Source: Marinilabiliaceae bacterium
GTDB lineage: Bacteria; Bacteroidota; Bacteroidia; Bacteroidales; Marinilabiliaceae
NCBI GenBank assembly: GCA_016342595.1
Contig: JAEINY010000041.1
Location: forward strand, 1-35,250
Length of the DNA: 35,250 nt
Direction of reading: 5' to 3'
Shown piece by piece: positions 1 to 8,635 of the stretch. The first letter of the stretch is position 1. Each line of letters begins with the position of its first letter. Below the pieces are notes generated by a model, which had not been told where the DNA came from, made no database searches, and saw nothing but the letters and a program-made list of their open reading frames with translations. Both the position numbers and the translations under genes were made by a program.

Positions 1-54
1 GAGCCTGAATTTCCCCTATGCCAGCAACAACTAAGCTTTGCTTTCGAATGAGGT

Positions 55-1353
55 TTAAAAATGGGAGATGGTCAATTGATATACAACATCACTCTCTCTG
101 CCGAAAATTTTAGCATGATGCTCCGCAAAGTTTATTTGAACGGCATTAATGCGACTCTCCTTCTCAAGATCGATCTCCAACCATTCGTTTCTGTCACTTT
201 TGGCAGCCCAATACGTCCTTACATTTTCATCAACTGAATTTTGCGGATCTGAACCTTTCTGATAAGAAGAAACCTGAACCGGCTTGTTGTACGATAATAA
301 CATCCATCCTGCAAAATCAGAATATTTACCTAATTCTCTTTGACCGTCCGGTATGTAATGTGGATAGTCGCCAAAAGCCGTCTCTGTATACAATACACCA
401 TCCTCATCAAAACCAGCAGGAAACATACATAAGCGACGCTCAAACATATGTTTTACGCTAATGACCATTGTGGTGGCATGCCAATAGTTAGCATATTTAT
501 CCTGAAATGTACAACTATGACCAATACCCGTGGCAAAGCCACCTGTACGCCTGCTAAAAGGACTGTAAGGAGAATATTTAAACGGTCCTAAGGGATGATC
601 GCCTACATAATAACCATCGGCATAAGTACGCACTTCTGTACCGGGAACAGCATATTGTAAATAATATCTACCCTGATATTTGTTCATCCAGGCACCTTCA
701 AGCCAAGGAGATGATTCACGCTCATTATTTTCGCCAGGACACTCCCAACCATGATCTTGCGTATTGCTGGCCAACATCACCTGAGGTTCGCCAATAGGAT
801 TGAGTTGATTGGTAAGATCAAGTTCGATGCCATATAATGGATCTTGAGGTGAGCATCCCCAATACAAGAACAATCGACCATCATCATCCTGATAAAAGGC
901 AGGGTCCCAAATAGGAAATGGAAACTCAGGATTTGCCATTTTCCAAATTCCAGAATCAGGATTCGCTGTTTTAAACAAGGGGCGTTTGGAAGTAGCGGAA
1001 GCTGCAAAATAAAGTGTATCACCAATGGCAATTACAGCAGGTGCATAATCCTCAGTGGGTAATCCCGTACTTGGGATAAATTTCCAACTGGCCATATTTT
1101 CCGAACTCCAGTACCCACCCGATTTAGATGCAAAGAGGTAGTACTTACCTTTAAACAGAACAGCCGAGGGATCAGCGGCTTCGCGGTAGGATACCTGATC
1201 TTTTTCAGGCCTGAAACGATAGTTTAAATCTAATGGGTTGCAGTAGGTCTCATTCGGCTTACGGGCAGGGTTGGAGCAGGCACTATAAAGCAATCCTAAG
1301 GTTAGAATTAGGAGTATTTTATTCATTGTTAGAATCTTTGCATTAGTTTTCAT
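55..1353 (-). CDS. GH43-like exported lipoprotein with truncated discoidin tail
   Basis: A 432-residue predicted glycoside hydrolase of the five-bladed beta-propeller type, probably surface or periplasmic. The signal ends in a lipobox LYSAC (C26); a second in-frame ATG at residue 10 would also give a normal lipoprotein signal. GH43-type residues are visible: Asp61 in the EAADPS motif (candidate base), Asp150 in PIWDPAFYQDDDG (candidate pKa modulator) and Glu219 in SPWLEGAWM (candidate acid). From about residue 355 a F5/8 type C (discoidin) domain begins (SVDENVRTYWAAKSDRNEWL) but the protein stops at VYQLTISHF, roughly half way through the usual domain. It is the last gene of the left module, 88 bases after the DUF5703 gene, and has its own candidate sigma-type promoter. 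Fold family is fairly sure; bond specificity is unknown. Confidence 0.8.
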   Translation of the reverse strand: MKTNAKILTMNKILLILTLGLLYSACSNPARKPNETYCNPLDLNYRFRPEKDQVSYREAADPSAVLFKGKYYLFASKSGGYWSSENMASWKFIPSTGLPTEDYAPAVIAIGDTLYFAASATSKRPLFKTANPDSGIWKMANPEFPFPIWDPAFYQDDDGRLFLYWGCSPQDPLYGIELDLTNQLNPIGEPQVMLASNTQDHGWECPGENNERESSPWLEGAWMNKYQGRYYLQYAVPGTEVRTYADGYYVGDHPLGPFKYSPYSPFSRRTGGFATGIGHSCTFQDKYANYWHATTMVISVKHMFERRLCMFPAGFDEDGVLYTETAFGDYPHYIPDGQRELGKYSDFAGWMLLSYNKPVQVSSYQKGSDPQNSVDENVRTYWAAKSDRNEWLEIDLEKESRINAVQINFAEHHAKIFGRESDVVYQLTISHF

Positions 1354-1375
1354 ATTCTATTATCCAATTTAATCA

Positions 1376-1407
1376 CTACGATAAAGATACTATTCTGTTC
1401 TGGTCTA
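1376..1407 (-). promoter_or_regulatory. Candidate ECF-type promoter before the GH43-like gene
   Basis: On the minus strand the stretch reads CAGAACAGAAT, then 11 bases, then CGTAG, 22 bases before the start codon. AAC and CGT are separated by 16 bases, a layout typical of ECF sigma promoters. The same words occur before the GH95-like gene, and a looser copy before susC. The match is seen directly; promoter function is inferred. Confidence 0.45.
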
Positions 1408-1441
1408 CTCTGAAAAAATTTAAAATCCTTCACTCAATCCA

Positions 1442-3763
1442 CTACCGAAATTCCTTATCCCAGACAATTACATCCTTACGTCTGCTTTCAGGTAACACCT
1501 TTAATTCTATGAGGTTGCCATCTTTCAATGTACCCTCTACAGTTGTATTTTTAGGTGCATGAAGTTTAAACTTAACATTCCATTCTTTTGGCCAGGCAGG
1601 AAAAAGAATAATCTTTTCATTTACAGGCTTAAGCAACATCTGTTGTAATGCCGTTGACGCAGAACCGCCATTGTCATAATCAGGAACCCAATCGTTTACA
1701 GCCTCCCAAAAATATGGATAACGCATCCTCTTATCTCCGTTGGTGAAGTGAGCAATAACATCCTCTTGCGCATCCTCAGCAAAACCAACATTTGCTGCAT
1801 GAATAGCATCCTGGTACCAGCAAGTGTTTTCTTTTATCCTACGTGTTCGATATGTGTTTTGCGCCAAGTCAAGGTTTGGTCGCCCTACACCATATAAAGC
1901 ATATGGAAATACAGGATAAAGACTCGGGTTTTCCTGATTTGATGCCTTTCCATATTCCTGTGCCGGAGATATACGCCTTACTCCATCAATCGTTTCTATA
2001 GGGACTTCAATAAGTTCAGTTAAGGTTTTTGTCCACTGATCACGCATTTCAGGAGTTGTCAATGACTTAGGCAAGCCAAGTAAACGGGGAAGAACATAAC
2101 GGAGACCGGCGATAATTGTACTCGGATTGCGCGCTCCCCAATAAGTTTCAACCGCATGTGTTGGGAAATACTGAATTTTACCATTCTCTCTTTCCCAATG
2201 TTGATCAAAGAAAACCATGATTTCAGATGCGATTGGAATAAGGTAATCTTTGGCAAAACCTTTATCTTCTGTGTAATCAAAATAATCAAGCAACATCGCG
2301 CTGAGTTCAATTCCATTGTCCCAATAATTTTTCATGTATGGGTTATTGGGATTTGGGAAAGAAGTGCTCCTGATTTGAGTTCCTTCGGCAGGTTTATCCT
2401 GCTGATAGTAAAAACAGGTGTTGCTATAGGTTCCATAAAAATAGAGCGTTTCCGGGAAGAAGGCACCTCCATGACCATAATATGATTTTGTTCTGAATTT
2501 TGCCAGGCTCAGGGCATCGTTATACATTTGGAAAAACGGCATGATCAGATCATTGTCACCACTGGCAAGCATTGGCCAATAAAGATGCCGATTATTCTGG
2601 AACCAATAGGCGCTGCCCCACTTTCGGTAGTCATGGTCGTACGAACCATCCGACTGTCCAACGGTAAAAATCCCACCATTGAATTTAACGGGCATTGTGC
2701 CACGTCCTGAAGCAGCGATTTGGTAGCGCTGATGAATATAACCGGCTGTCACAGCGTCAGCCTCATCGTCACCTGTGATGAAGATTGAACTACGCTTCCA
2801 AAATGAATTCCACCATGCACAGTGCTGCTCATAAGCAATATTTAAATCCTTAGCCCGTATTATTTTATCTAAGGCCGTAATTTCACTTACCCATCTCTCT
2901 TTTGTTTGAGTAATCTTTGAGAGACATGTAATTGAAATTTGGTGTTTTCTTTGCGCAGAAGACGAGTAAAGCATAGCACCTTTTCTCTCCAGATTTTTAC
3001 CTGAAATGAGTCCGCCAAAAGTTCTGTTTAAAAGCGGATCTTTGCTCATTTTGAGATATACATCAAGTTCCTGTCCCTTTAGCGTAGCGGGGTAAATTGA
3101 TTCCGTATTGCGATGATACCAAATCAATCCTTTTTTTTCCTGAGACTCCGAAACAATTTCATCTGCAAAAAGGATTGGGTCGAAATATTTAAATGTCCCG
3201 ATTTCCGAAAACGGGGTAAGATCTTCACCTGAGCCCTTACGTTCCTTTGTTCTCCACAAGTCCAGTTTAACTTCACATGTAGTTGCTTCACTACTTTGCG
3301 CATCCACATGAACCACCGGATTATTTGCATCAATCCAAACTTTTAAATCCGTAAAATTCTCGTCATTACCAAAACGAATCAGGATTTGGCCATTAACAAT
3401 ATCCAACTCTTGCTTAAAGACCCTACTATTACGGTAAGCTTCCGGCGAGAACTTCACTCGTACAATTCCGAGTTTAAGTAAACGCCCTGCTTCATCCCAT
3501 GAGTCGGTATGACTAATCAAAATTAACAACTCTCCATTTTCCTCTACCCATACATTTGAACCAATCTGTCCATTGCCAATGGGCACTGATCCCAAGGCAT
3601 CCTTACCCGGCGAATCCCACAGGACATTATACTGCTTATACTTGTCTAAAATAGAGTCCCTGTCTTCGTTCTTTAGACTACTCTCCATTCTGGCTGATGT
3701 GGATATAGTAAAGAATAAAAAAATGCACCCAATAACTGTTGTCTTAAAAAAAATACCCATCAT
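1442..3763 (-). CDS. DUF5703 family exported protein, copy 1 (GH95-like toroid)
   Basis: A 773-residue exported protein with an N-terminal hydrophobic signal (about residues 1-24). Residues 45-95 carry the DUF5703 hallmark (YNVLWDSPGKD, VPIGNGQIGSNVWVE, TDSWDEAGRLLKLG). A long helical middle part with W-rich motifs (CAWWNSFWKRSS, MPVKFNGGIF, ETYWGARNPS) resembles (alpha/alpha)6 glycosidases such as GH95 and GH65. Residues 719-764 form a C-terminal beta segment starting ILFPAWPKEW. It starts 25 bases after the stop of the beta-helix gene, so the two are probably cotranscribed. Copy 2 (6191-8626) shares the architecture and an almost identical tail. The activity is unknown; a glycoside hydrolase role is inferred from fold resemblance and the locus. 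No catalytic residue can be assigned with confidence. Confidence 0.8.
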   Translation of the reverse strand: MMGIFFKTTVIGCIFLFFTISTSARMESSLKNEDRDSILDKYKQYNVLWDSPGKDALGSVPIGNGQIGSNVWVEENGELLILISHTDSWDEAGRLLKLGIVRVKFSPEAYRNSRVFKQELDIVNGQILIRFGNDENFTDLKVWIDANNPVVHVDAQSSEATTCEVKLDLWRTKERKGSGEDLTPFSEIGTFKYFDPILFADEIVSESQEKKGLIWYHRNTESIYPATLKGQELDVYLKMSKDPLLNRTFGGLISGKNLERKGAMLYSSSAQRKHQISITCLSKITQTKERWVSEITALDKIIRAKDLNIAYEQHCAWWNSFWKRSSIFITGDDEADAVTAGYIHQRYQIAASGRGTMPVKFNGGIFTVGQSDGSYDHDYRKWGSAYWFQNNRHLYWPMLASGDNDLIMPFFQMYNDALSLAKFRTKSYYGHGGAFFPETLYFYGTYSNTCFYYQQDKPAEGTQIRSTSFPNPNNPYMKNYWDNGIELSAMLLDYFDYTEDKGFAKDYLIPIASEIMVFFDQHWERENGKIQYFPTHAVETYWGARNPSTIIAGLRYVLPRLLGLPKSLTTPEMRDQWTKTLTELIEVPIETIDGVRRISPAQEYGKASNQENPSLYPVFPYALYGVGRPNLDLAQNTYRTRRIKENTCWYQDAIHAANVGFAEDAQEDVIAHFTNGDKRMRYPYFWEAVNDWVPDYDNGGSASTALQQMLLKPVNEKIILFPAWPKEWNVKFKLHAPKNTTVEGTLKDGNLIELKVLPESRRKDVIVWDKEFR

Positions 3764-3788
3764 TTTTTTCTTAATTCCTACTAATTCT

Positions 3789-6191
3789 TTATAAATGCTT
3801 CATCTCATAACCAAACGCCTCAAATTCTGCCATACTAAACGAACCTTTTTCGTTTTTGGCCACAATTCTCAGGTAGCGGTAATCCTTTTTGTGGTTCAGG
3901 AAGACTTCCCACATATTACTGCATTTGGTATCTGTCTTGTAATAAGAAACCACCTCATTTTTTGTAGCAAGCACAGTGTAATTTCCGAATTCCGCGTCAT
4001 TAGAAGCTTGTACCTCATAATTTGAACGTGACTCCGCTTCAAAGCGGTTTTTAACAGGTATAATCACCAACTTTTCAATAACATATTTGGCTCCCATATC
4101 TACTAAATACCATGCTTTTCCATTAGAATCGGCTGAAGTATGCCAATAAGTACCCCAATCATTGTCATTTCCATATAGGCCAAGGTTTTCCTCTTCTTCA
4201 GAAGAACATTTTACCGGCTTATTTGTAAGCAGACTTTCATGGCCATATACACCCTTTCCCAATTTTTTATAATCGTCTTCAAGTCCTGCATTTTCCATTA
4301 TTTCAAGTGCATGCTCAGGCCACTCTCCATTTTCAATGTAATTGTAATTGATAAGCTTTGCACCTCCAGCACCCGGACATGGAGCATCTCCATAATGAGT
4401 ATCAAACGTTACTCTCTTAGAGCTTGACATCCAGGCCCGGCAAACATGTTCAGCATGTGAGTCTTTGCTCACATTATTTTGCCAGCGCGAATCATTGCTC
4501 CAGTTATCGGCATAAAAAACATCCATCACATTACAACTCGAATAGACCACACAATTCTCCTCAACTAAACAATTAGGATAATAACCATGGGTATAAAGAG
4601 TCCCACCATCGCGAATGCCCCATTTATGCATGGCAGAAGAGCGTGACAGAAGGTTTCTGCGATAAGTTAACCGACCGATTTTATGATGATGGGTCGGTTT
4701 ATCACCAATGCGTGCATGAATACCTGCATAAGCAATATCTGAAATATCATTGTTCTCGATCGTAACATCATACGCCGCAAATGTATTAATGGCACTTGCC
4801 TGGAAATAGTCGCGCCCAATGTTTCGTATTACATTGTTACGAATGAGGGTATTGGTACAAATCGTATTTGCCGGACATTTGAGTTTATCTAAATACCATT
4901 TTCCTGTACTGACACCAGCAGCGCTCAAATCATAAAAAAGATTACCCTCTATCCTCGTGCGAATTGTGCCTTCATAAGGCTGAATACCGCAAGATCCCAT
5001 GTGACGAAAAATTGAATTTTTAATCTGTATATCGTCCGTATAATTCAAAACAATTTGACCTGGCATCTCACTGTCATATTCGCCCGTAATTTCCGCCTGA
5101 GACCTTCCCAGCATGTGCTTTTCCGGATAGGTCCAATTTCCATATTGAAAAACGAGGCCATCAAACTGAATATTTTTAATTCTTTCATCCGGTTTCCCAT
5201 CTAATTCGATAAGACCTTCCACTACCGGTACATAAGCCTCGACCATAGCCATATCTTCCCATGACTGCGGATAATAATACACTTTGTTTTCAGCTGTATT
5301 CAGGCACCACTCACCTGGTTCATCAAGCTCTTCAATAGCATTCACAATAAAATGATCCATGGCCCCTGAGGCATCCCCCCATGTGGTCCACCATTGAAAT
5401 TCGGGATTTTTCCATTGGAAAATATAGCTGCTATCGGTTTCAATAATCTGTTCAACAGAAATTTGCAGTTGCTTAAACACCAGAAGGGCATAGATATCAA
5501 TATCCTTTATATTAGAATATGATTTTTTCAGATCATCTTTACTAAATTCTATACCATCAAATTTTTCTTCTGTTTCGGGATCATTCCACCAATGTCTTGT
5601 TGGATGCTTACTGATGTCTGAACGTATTTTACCCTTTTGAATATCGCCTGATTCCGGTGCTCCCAATGCGCGATATGTCCTATTTGACATTGCCAGTTGT
5701 GCACGAACTCCATTTACATAAAGCTGCTTAAAATAACCGGCATACCCCTTACTCTCTGAAACATCAGCAACATAATAATCTTGCCCGGGAACCTTCGTCC
5801 AATCCTCAACTTTGCGACCTCCGCAAATCACCGGCTTTTCATCAGAAAGATTTCTGTAAATAATACTATAGCCATTGGATCCCGAATCTTCAGGTTTAAA
5901 CTTCACAGTTTCCTTTAGCTCATAACGCCCGGTAGCCAGATAGACATAGAGGTCTGACTTCATATTTTTATTTAGCCCCTGCCTGCGAATAAAATCTCTT
6001 GCACCTGCTAATGTTTTAAGCGCCGTTTCGGGTGTTTTGCCATCCGCCAGGTCATCGCCAACTGGGTTTACAAAAATTGCCTTTAGGCATGCTGTTGTTT
6101 GTATTGCTTCTGTTTCTTTTAAAACTTTACAAGCCTGAAAAAATGGCAGCAAGATTAAAGCAGCCAACAATATCGTTTTATAATAATTCAT
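3789..6191 (-). CDS. Right-handed beta-helix lipoprotein with C-terminal discoidin domain (GH141-like)
   Basis: An 800-residue lipoprotein (lipobox FFQAC, C21). It opens with FVNPVGDDLADGKTPETALK and ARDFIRR, the start typical of secreted right-handed parallel beta-helix proteins of the GH141-like group. LYVNGVRAQLAMSNRTY follows, then many N-rich helix turns (for example IRNNVIRNIG, IENNDISDIAYAGIHAR) to about residue 600. Residues 657-800 form a F5/8 type C domain (DNDWGTYWHTSADSNG, YRYLRIVAKNEKGSFSMAEFEAFG) that probably binds glycan. The start ATG overlaps the TAA of the upstream DUF5703 gene by one base (TAATG), which suggests translational coupling. GH141 members include an alpha-L-fucosidase and a xylanase, so the substrate cannot be read from the family. 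Assignment to GH141 itself is a guess from overall resemblance; the fold is clear. Confidence 0.8.
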   Translation of the reverse strand: MNYYKTILLAALILLPFFQACKVLKETEAIQTTACLKAIFVNPVGDDLADGKTPETALKTLAGARDFIRRQGLNKNMKSDLYVYLATGRYELKETVKFKPEDSGSNGYSIIYRNLSDEKPVICGGRKVEDWTKVPGQDYYVADVSESKGYAGYFKQLYVNGVRAQLAMSNRTYRALGAPESGDIQKGKIRSDISKHPTRHWWNDPETEEKFDGIEFSKDDLKKSYSNIKDIDIYALLVFKQLQISVEQIIETDSSYIFQWKNPEFQWWTTWGDASGAMDHFIVNAIEELDEPGEWCLNTAENKVYYYPQSWEDMAMVEAYVPVVEGLIELDGKPDERIKNIQFDGLVFQYGNWTYPEKHMLGRSQAEITGEYDSEMPGQIVLNYTDDIQIKNSIFRHMGSCGIQPYEGTIRTRIEGNLFYDLSAAGVSTGKWYLDKLKCPANTICTNTLIRNNVIRNIGRDYFQASAINTFAAYDVTIENNDISDIAYAGIHARIGDKPTHHHKIGRLTYRRNLLSRSSAMHKWGIRDGGTLYTHGYYPNCLVEENCVVYSSCNVMDVFYADNWSNDSRWQNNVSKDSHAEHVCRAWMSSSKRVTFDTHYGDAPCPGAGGAKLINYNYIENGEWPEHALEIMENAGLEDDYKKLGKGVYGHESLLTNKPVKCSSEEEENLGLYGNDNDWGTYWHTSADSNGKAWYLVDMGAKYVIEKLVIIPVKNRFEAESRSNYEVQASNDAEFGNYTVLATKNEVVSYYKTDTKCSNMWEVFLNHKKDYRYLRIVAKNEKGSFSMAEFEAFGYEMKHL

Positions 6192-8626
6192 TATCTCCCT
6201 GTAATATTATCATTCATAATGTGTATATCAGATTTCCTACTTTCAGGAAACACCTTTAATTCAATGAGTTTTCCATCTCTCAACATCCCTTCTACAGTTG
6301 TATTCTGAGGTGCATGAAGTTTAAAATCTACATCCCACTCCTTTGGCCATGCGGGAAACAGGAGAATCTTATTATCGAAACATTGCATCAGCATCTCCTG
6401 AAGGCCTATCATTCCCGAACCACCCCAGTTATGATCCGGTACCCAGTCGTGGCCCGGTCCCCAAAAAGTTGGAAACCGACGTTTAGAATCCTGCAATTTT
6501 TTTACATTATAATCCGCAGCTTTATCTGTCAATCCCATTCTGGCAAAAAAGATACCATCCTGATGCCAGCTTATTACCATATCCTTTGGGAACTTCCCAT
6601 GCTTCCAGGTATTTTGAAAAACCGTCATATCATCTTTTCCCAGGTAAAAACGATCAAAAGGAAACAAGGGGTAAAATTGCGGACATTCCACATTCTGGTA
6701 TCTCTCCCAGGATTCAGCAGGTTTTAAAACTTCCTCTCCCTCAATCTCTTCATAAGAATATGCCGGAATCCTATTTAGATAAGCGCTGAAATACTCTTTT
6801 TCATCCTGAGTAAAGTAATCGCCATCAAACTGTAAAATAGAGGTAATACAAGCGTACAACCCTGAAACAAGATCACTTGGATTTTTGGCACCCCGATATG
6901 ATTCGCAGGATGTGGAGGGGTAAATCACCAGTTTACCATTTTTATCCAGTGATTTTCCGTTTCTTATTTGCTCGCGTTTTTGATAGTGCTCATCAAAAAA
7001 TACCAGAGCTGATTTAATAAAAGGGATATAAGCAGAAATGTCAGCTCCCGAATAACGGTGATACTCTAATATCATGTATGCATGCTCAACCTGTGACTCC
7101 CAATGATACGACACTGCGGAGTTGGCCATCACCCCTTTTTCCACCAGGTCATTATATCCGCGAAGAGCATTAGCACGGGGATCTCCGAACGGAATTTCCT
7201 CTCCTCTTTTCCTATGACTAATTCCTTGCCAGCCATAACCGGCACCAAAGGCTACTCCCGGAACATTCATATATTCGCTGAAGATCGCTCCCTGGTGACC
7301 AAAGTTCTTTTTTACCCGTGCTTCTGCTCCTCCCAATCCTTTTCTATAAAGCTCAAATTGAGGCTTCATCACATCAAAATCTCCGGTCTTTAGTAAAGGC
7401 CAGTAAAGCAGGCGTTGGTTCTGAGCTGTAAATATGGCTCCCCCCCAGGCTCGCCAGTCAGGATCGTAGTCACGTTTTTCATCAACCAGTGAAGGATCAA
7501 AGGTCAAATTTCCACCGTTGAATTTTGTTGGATATTCACCCGAAACATTTCCCCCTAACTGGTAACGGAATAGCTGATAGTTCCTTCCTGCCTGCCATAC
7601 TTTATTAGTGGGATCAGTATTGTCAGGCATGATCTTAATCCAGCTGCGATTCCAAAATTCCTTCCACCAAGCCACAGTCGCCTTAAGAGCTTTCTTGTGG
7701 TTGCCTAAGCTTTTATCAGCAAGCTGTTCAAGATCATTCTTCCATTCTTCAAGATTCTCACACTGGTCAATGTGCGTAGCAACGATTAGTTGATGTTTCT
7801 TCGCCGGTTTCTCACTCTTCAACTTCCATGCCTTGAAAGGCGTTAAAGCATATTGCCCCTCTTCGGTTCCGGCTGGTATGAATCCCTCCCCTTCAAGATA
7901 TCCTCCAAAAGTCCGGTTCCGAATATCGTCCGTAATTTCGTTTTTATATTCGTCCAGTTCCTGCTGCTTAATTAATACTTCAGGGATTAACTTATCTTTC
8001 GGATTTCGATGATAAAAAAGAACTCCTTTCCTGTCAAATGCGATTTCATCCTTATGGCTTATTACTGTTCCCGGGTATCCCTCAAGATTAAAAATGCCCC
8101 AACGTTCGCCGTACCCTCCCGGTTTACGCTCTTTGTCTTCCGTACGCCAGCTTTCATAGGAGGCCGTTACTTCAACAGGAATATCTGATTCAACATCTGC
8201 ATGAATAACAGAACTATGGACATCTACCCAAAGCCGTATTTGAGCTTGGGTATTTTTTCCTTCAATTGCAGTATTACCGGTTATCTGCACATATCCATCT
8301 TTCAGTTTAAGTTCCTGAACAAACGAAGTTGCATTGGTAAATGGATTGGGTTGAAGCCGTAAGCGCACACGGCCCAGTTTCAGGTACTCGTCGTTTTCAC
8401 TGAGAGAACCACTGCGTTGCATATAAAACAGCACATCTCCATTTTCCACCCACACATTACAACCCATATCGCCGCCTACCAGTGGCATTGATTCGCTGGA
8501 GTTTTTGCTTTGCATATTCCAGACTACATTGTAATCATCAATGTAACTATTGGAAGAATCGTTTTGTGAACATGATAAGCTAATAAAGCTTACAATGGTC
8601 GCTATAAAAATACAAGTTGTCTTCAT
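6191..8626 (-). CDS. DUF5703 family exported lipoprotein, copy 2 (GH95-like toroid)
   Basis: An 811-residue exported protein; the signal ends in ISLSC (C19), a loose lipobox. DUF5703 features lie near the N terminus (YNVVWNMQSKNSSESMPLVGG, MGCNVWVENGDVLFYMQRSG, LKLGRVRLRLQPNPF). The helical catalytic-type region includes VAWWKEFWNRSW, YPTKFNGGNLTFDPS, ESYRGAKNPSDLVSG and SWHQDGIFFARMG. The tail from residue 755 (LLFPAWPKEWDVDFKLHAPQ) closely matches that of copy 1. The gene starts 10 bases after the GH92 stop and its stop overlaps the beta-helix start, so it sits inside a tight operon. Compared with copy 1 it has a longer middle (a GYGWQG region before HRKRGEEIPFGDPRAN), so the two probably differ in substrate. 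A hydrolase function is inferred and the bond cleaved is unknown. Confidence 0.8.
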   Translation of the reverse strand: MKTTCIFIATIVSFISLSCSQNDSSNSYIDDYNVVWNMQSKNSSESMPLVGGDMGCNVWVENGDVLFYMQRSGSLSENDEYLKLGRVRLRLQPNPFTNATSFVQELKLKDGYVQITGNTAIEGKNTQAQIRLWVDVHSSVIHADVESDIPVEVTASYESWRTEDKERKPGGYGERWGIFNLEGYPGTVISHKDEIAFDRKGVLFYHRNPKDKLIPEVLIKQQELDEYKNEITDDIRNRTFGGYLEGEGFIPAGTEEGQYALTPFKAWKLKSEKPAKKHQLIVATHIDQCENLEEWKNDLEQLADKSLGNHKKALKATVAWWKEFWNRSWIKIMPDNTDPTNKVWQAGRNYQLFRYQLGGNVSGEYPTKFNGGNLTFDPSLVDEKRDYDPDWRAWGGAIFTAQNQRLLYWPLLKTGDFDVMKPQFELYRKGLGGAEARVKKNFGHQGAIFSEYMNVPGVAFGAGYGWQGISHRKRGEEIPFGDPRANALRGYNDLVEKGVMANSAVSYHWESQVEHAYMILEYHRYSGADISAYIPFIKSALVFFDEHYQKREQIRNGKSLDKNGKLVIYPSTSCESYRGAKNPSDLVSGLYACITSILQFDGDYFTQDEKEYFSAYLNRIPAYSYEEIEGEEVLKPAESWERYQNVECPQFYPLFPFDRFYLGKDDMTVFQNTWKHGKFPKDMVISWHQDGIFFARMGLTDKAADYNVKKLQDSKRRFPTFWGPGHDWVPDHNWGGSGMIGLQEMLMQCFDNKILLFPAWPKEWDVDFKLHAPQNTTVEGMLRDGKLIELKVFPESRKSDIHIMNDNITGR

Positions 8627-8635
8627 GCTTACTAT

